Shown here: positions 62,375 through 64,000 of the stretch, piece after piece
Layout: the number at the start of each line of letters is the position of its first letter
Position numbering within the stretch: position 1 is the stretch's first letter
The notes under the pieces: model-generated
Databases searched by the model: none
Told to the model about the DNA's origin: nothing
The model's input: the letters and a program-made list of their open reading frames with translations, nothing else
From: Mucilaginibacter kameinonensis
Lineage (GTDB): Bacteria > Bacteroidota > Bacteroidia > Sphingobacteriales > Sphingobacteriaceae
Direction: 5' to 3'
Length of the DNA stretch: 64,000 nt
Assembly: GCF_003675385.1 (NCBI RefSeq)
Contig: NZ_RCWZ01000005.1
Coordinates: 558,001-622,000, forward strand
Translations under genes and position numbers: made by a program

Positions 62375-62655
62375 ATCCTTGTTTCAAGGTGCAAAGTTAG
62401 CTTTTTTTTAAAAAACAGCCAACATTAAAGGAGAACTGCTTATGATTATAGCTTTACTAATTACCCATTATAGTGTTGAAAGTTATTAGTACTTCAATGA
62501 AATCGTGGAAGCAAAAAAAGTAATTATTGCTGTTCTCCTAAAGAAGTTTACTTTAAACTATTATGATTGTGCGTTTCTAAAATAAATATTGAAACTCTTT
62601 CTGAGCGACTTTTATTTTTGAAAGCACTTATGGCGAAACACTTGCATATTTTAAT

Positions 62656-62970
62656 TCAGGCGTTTTATACAAAACAGCTACAAAATATCAACAAAAATCT
62701 CATGGCGCATTTTATGCAAATTCTGCGCAAATAAAAAAACAACTCGCCAGCCCCGATCTGGTTTCTATCCTTGAAAAAAGCATGAACACGGAAGTCCTCG
62801 ACAAGTCTACCTTAAAAGAAATTTTTGAGATGCGGCTGGCGCTGGAGATCGGGATGGTCGATTTTGTCATTGAGCGGGTAAAGCCAGAAGACATTGCCGA
62901 GCTCCGAGCAATTGTTTCGGTAAAAATCTACCAGAAAATCCTTCCAATTGATATTAATTATTATCGATAA
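62656..62970 (+). pseudogene. FadR/GntR-type regulator, FCD-domain fragment
   Basis: The open frame reads HGAFYANSAQIKKQLASPDL, VSILEKSMNTEVLD, LKEIFEMRLALEIGMVDFVI and ERVKPEDIAELRAIV. That is the hinge and first helices of the FCD ligand-binding domain of FadR-type GntR regulators, with GAFY from the end of the winged helix. The DNA-binding helices upstream and most of the FCD domain downstream are missing, and the frame ends in unrelated residues. No function can be retained. The flanking 62375-62655 and 62971-63118 stretches show no recognised gene. Confidence 0.55.
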
Positions 62971-63118
62971 CCTTCTTTTGTCTCCTAATTCCGACATTAC
63001 ACAAATTATTCAGTCCACTCTTTAAATAAAACCGCGAAATTTGTTCAAAAGTAAATCTCCAAATAAATGTTATCAGCACCTCGAAGCAGTGTACCCTTTG
63101 ATTTGTTGACTTTATTAA

Positions 63119-64000
63119 TTAAGTTTTTTCGTAGAATTTTGAAAATAGCTCTGGATTTTTGATTCCATAATCCTTTATGTCTGTTGTTAACGCTACCCAG
63201 TTATTTACAGTATATTCCTTATTTCCGGTTTTCTTTTCGCCAATAAAGCGAAATCTTACATGATCGCCAGACTCAATACCTTCAAAACTCGGGGCATTAG
63301 GCTTAATATTAAATTTAATACGATAGCCGTTCACCACTTCCACTACCGCGCTTTTCCATTTTCCATTCGGATATTTTGTTACGGAGGTGATTTGCCCATC
63401 GGTAAAACGCACTTTGTTGGCTTCAAACAAGAAAGCCGCTTTTGGAATTTGGTCGGCTTCTATAAGCTGGAATATTTTTTTACCATTAAAAACAATTGTC
63501 GCCGGCTGTATTTGCACAGGTTCTCCCTGCCCCATGGCAGCTGTAAATACTTTAACATTCAACACATCGCCAAGCTTAAATTTGTTTTGCAGCTGCTTTT
63601 CCTGACCGTAACTGGTACGCATATAAAAGATATAATTACTATTTTCCAATTTGATGCAACTTCCGTTTCCAGCAAGGCCAAAAGTGCCAAACCCAACTAC
63701 TTTGTAAGGTAGTTCTTTACCCAATACGCGTTCAGTCTGTTCGGCTTTTTCCTTGAACTCATCTGTTTTTCTAAAATTCTCTGCTTTCTTCCGGGCTCTT
63801 TCATGCTCCAACTGTTGTTGCGGTGTACGTTTTATCTTCTGCCGAAATTTAATAGTATCTGATATAAAGAAAAAATAGTTATCAAATCCCGACAAATCCA
63901 CACCAAGATCAGGGCGGGGCCCCTGTGTTGTAGAACCGGTGCCAAAAATAGCCAGCTTTTGGTCGTTAACCATTTGTTCGAGTTTATTTACATCCGCTTC
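63119..64000 (-). CDS. unidentified protein, N-terminus outside the window
   Basis: At least 290 residues; the frame is open to the last base (EADVNKLEQMVNDQK), so the start is not in the window. No family recognised. The visible part has a charged central stretch (KIKRTPQQQLEHERARKKAE) and beta-rich segments near the end (TVNNWVALTTDIKDYG, FRFIGEKK). It could be the C-terminal part of a sensor or metallopeptidase-associated protein, but nothing proves it. Its nearest plus-strand neighbour is the FadR-type scrap. Confidence 0.6.
   Translation of the reverse strand, partial: EADVNKLEQMVNDQKLAIFGTGSTTQGPRPDLGVDLSGFDNYFFFISDTIKFRQKIKRTPQQQLEHERARKKAENFRKTDEFKEKAEQTERVLGKELPYKVVGFGTFGLAGNGSCIKLENSNYIFYMRTSYGQEKQLQNKFKLGDVLNVKVFTAAMGQGEPVQIQPATIVFNGKKIFQLIEADQIPKAAFLFEANKVRFTDGQITSVTKYPNGKWKSAVVEVVNGYRIKFNIKPNAPSFEGIESGDHVRFRFIGEKKTGNKEYTVNNWVALTTDIKDYGIKNPELFSKFYEKT

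Overview
The window comes from a Bacteroidota chromosome, most likely Sphingobacteriaceae and close to Mucilaginibacter or Pedobacter. This is inferred from SusC/SusD and STN-type TonB receptors, sulfatases, DUF4397 and DUF5977 proteins, TAnnTTTG-type promoters, and a tmRNA whose tag ends in GENNYALAA. No database was searched, so the genus is a guess.

Layout. (a) 1-13.1 kb is ordinary chromosome: the end of aroC, an MFS transporter, a HAD hydrolase, DinB, a GH26 mannanase, two convergent L,D-transpeptidases, a nitroreductase, a fused 2-oxoacid dehydrogenase E1, DUF1573, an aminotransferase and an acyltransferase. (b) 13.26-13.63 kb is ssrA (tmRNA). From its 3' end to about 25.6 kb lies a degraded, visibly G+C-richer island. 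It holds the C-terminal stub of a serine recombinase, the C-terminal stub of a contractile-injection-system tape-measure protein, scars of a LytS/LytTR pair, an AraC-FtsX fusion, a sigma factor missing region 4 and joined to a truncated MFS gene, a sulfatase scrap, and several intact regulator or enzyme genes. (c) 25.6-37.6 kb, minus strand, is an envelope redox cluster: Tat-type superoxide dismutase, TonB receptor, di-heme peroxidase, YceI, two tandem TlpA thioredoxins and a DsbD-alpha-like protein. (d) 36.1-42.7 kb is the most interesting part. A SAM-I riboswitch, a degenerate second copy, two tiny Cys-rich ORFs and two near-identical palindromes surround the start of a plus-strand operon encoding a family 2A encapsulin, its cysteine desulfurase cargo, serine acetyltransferase and a CPA2 antiporter. 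(e) 42.9-50.7 kb is a SusC/SusD/two-sulfatase locus with a frameshifted SusD. (f) 50.8-58.4 kb is accessory DNA: an integrase stub, an RHS toxin with a candidate immunity gene, and a truncated DUF5977 protein. (g) 58.7-64 kb holds purL, a FadR-type regulator scrap and an unidentified partial ORF.

Working together. Regions c to e share a sulfur and thiol theme. Sulfatases release sulfate. Serine acetyltransferase makes the precursor for cysteine. The desulfurase strips sulfur from cysteine, and its encapsulin shell can store it (known for family 2A). Thioredoxin-like proteins act on disulfides in the envelope, and a SAM-sensing leader sits at the divergent junction. The encapsulin family itself is described; the regulatory DNA around it and the antiporter partner are what deserve new work.
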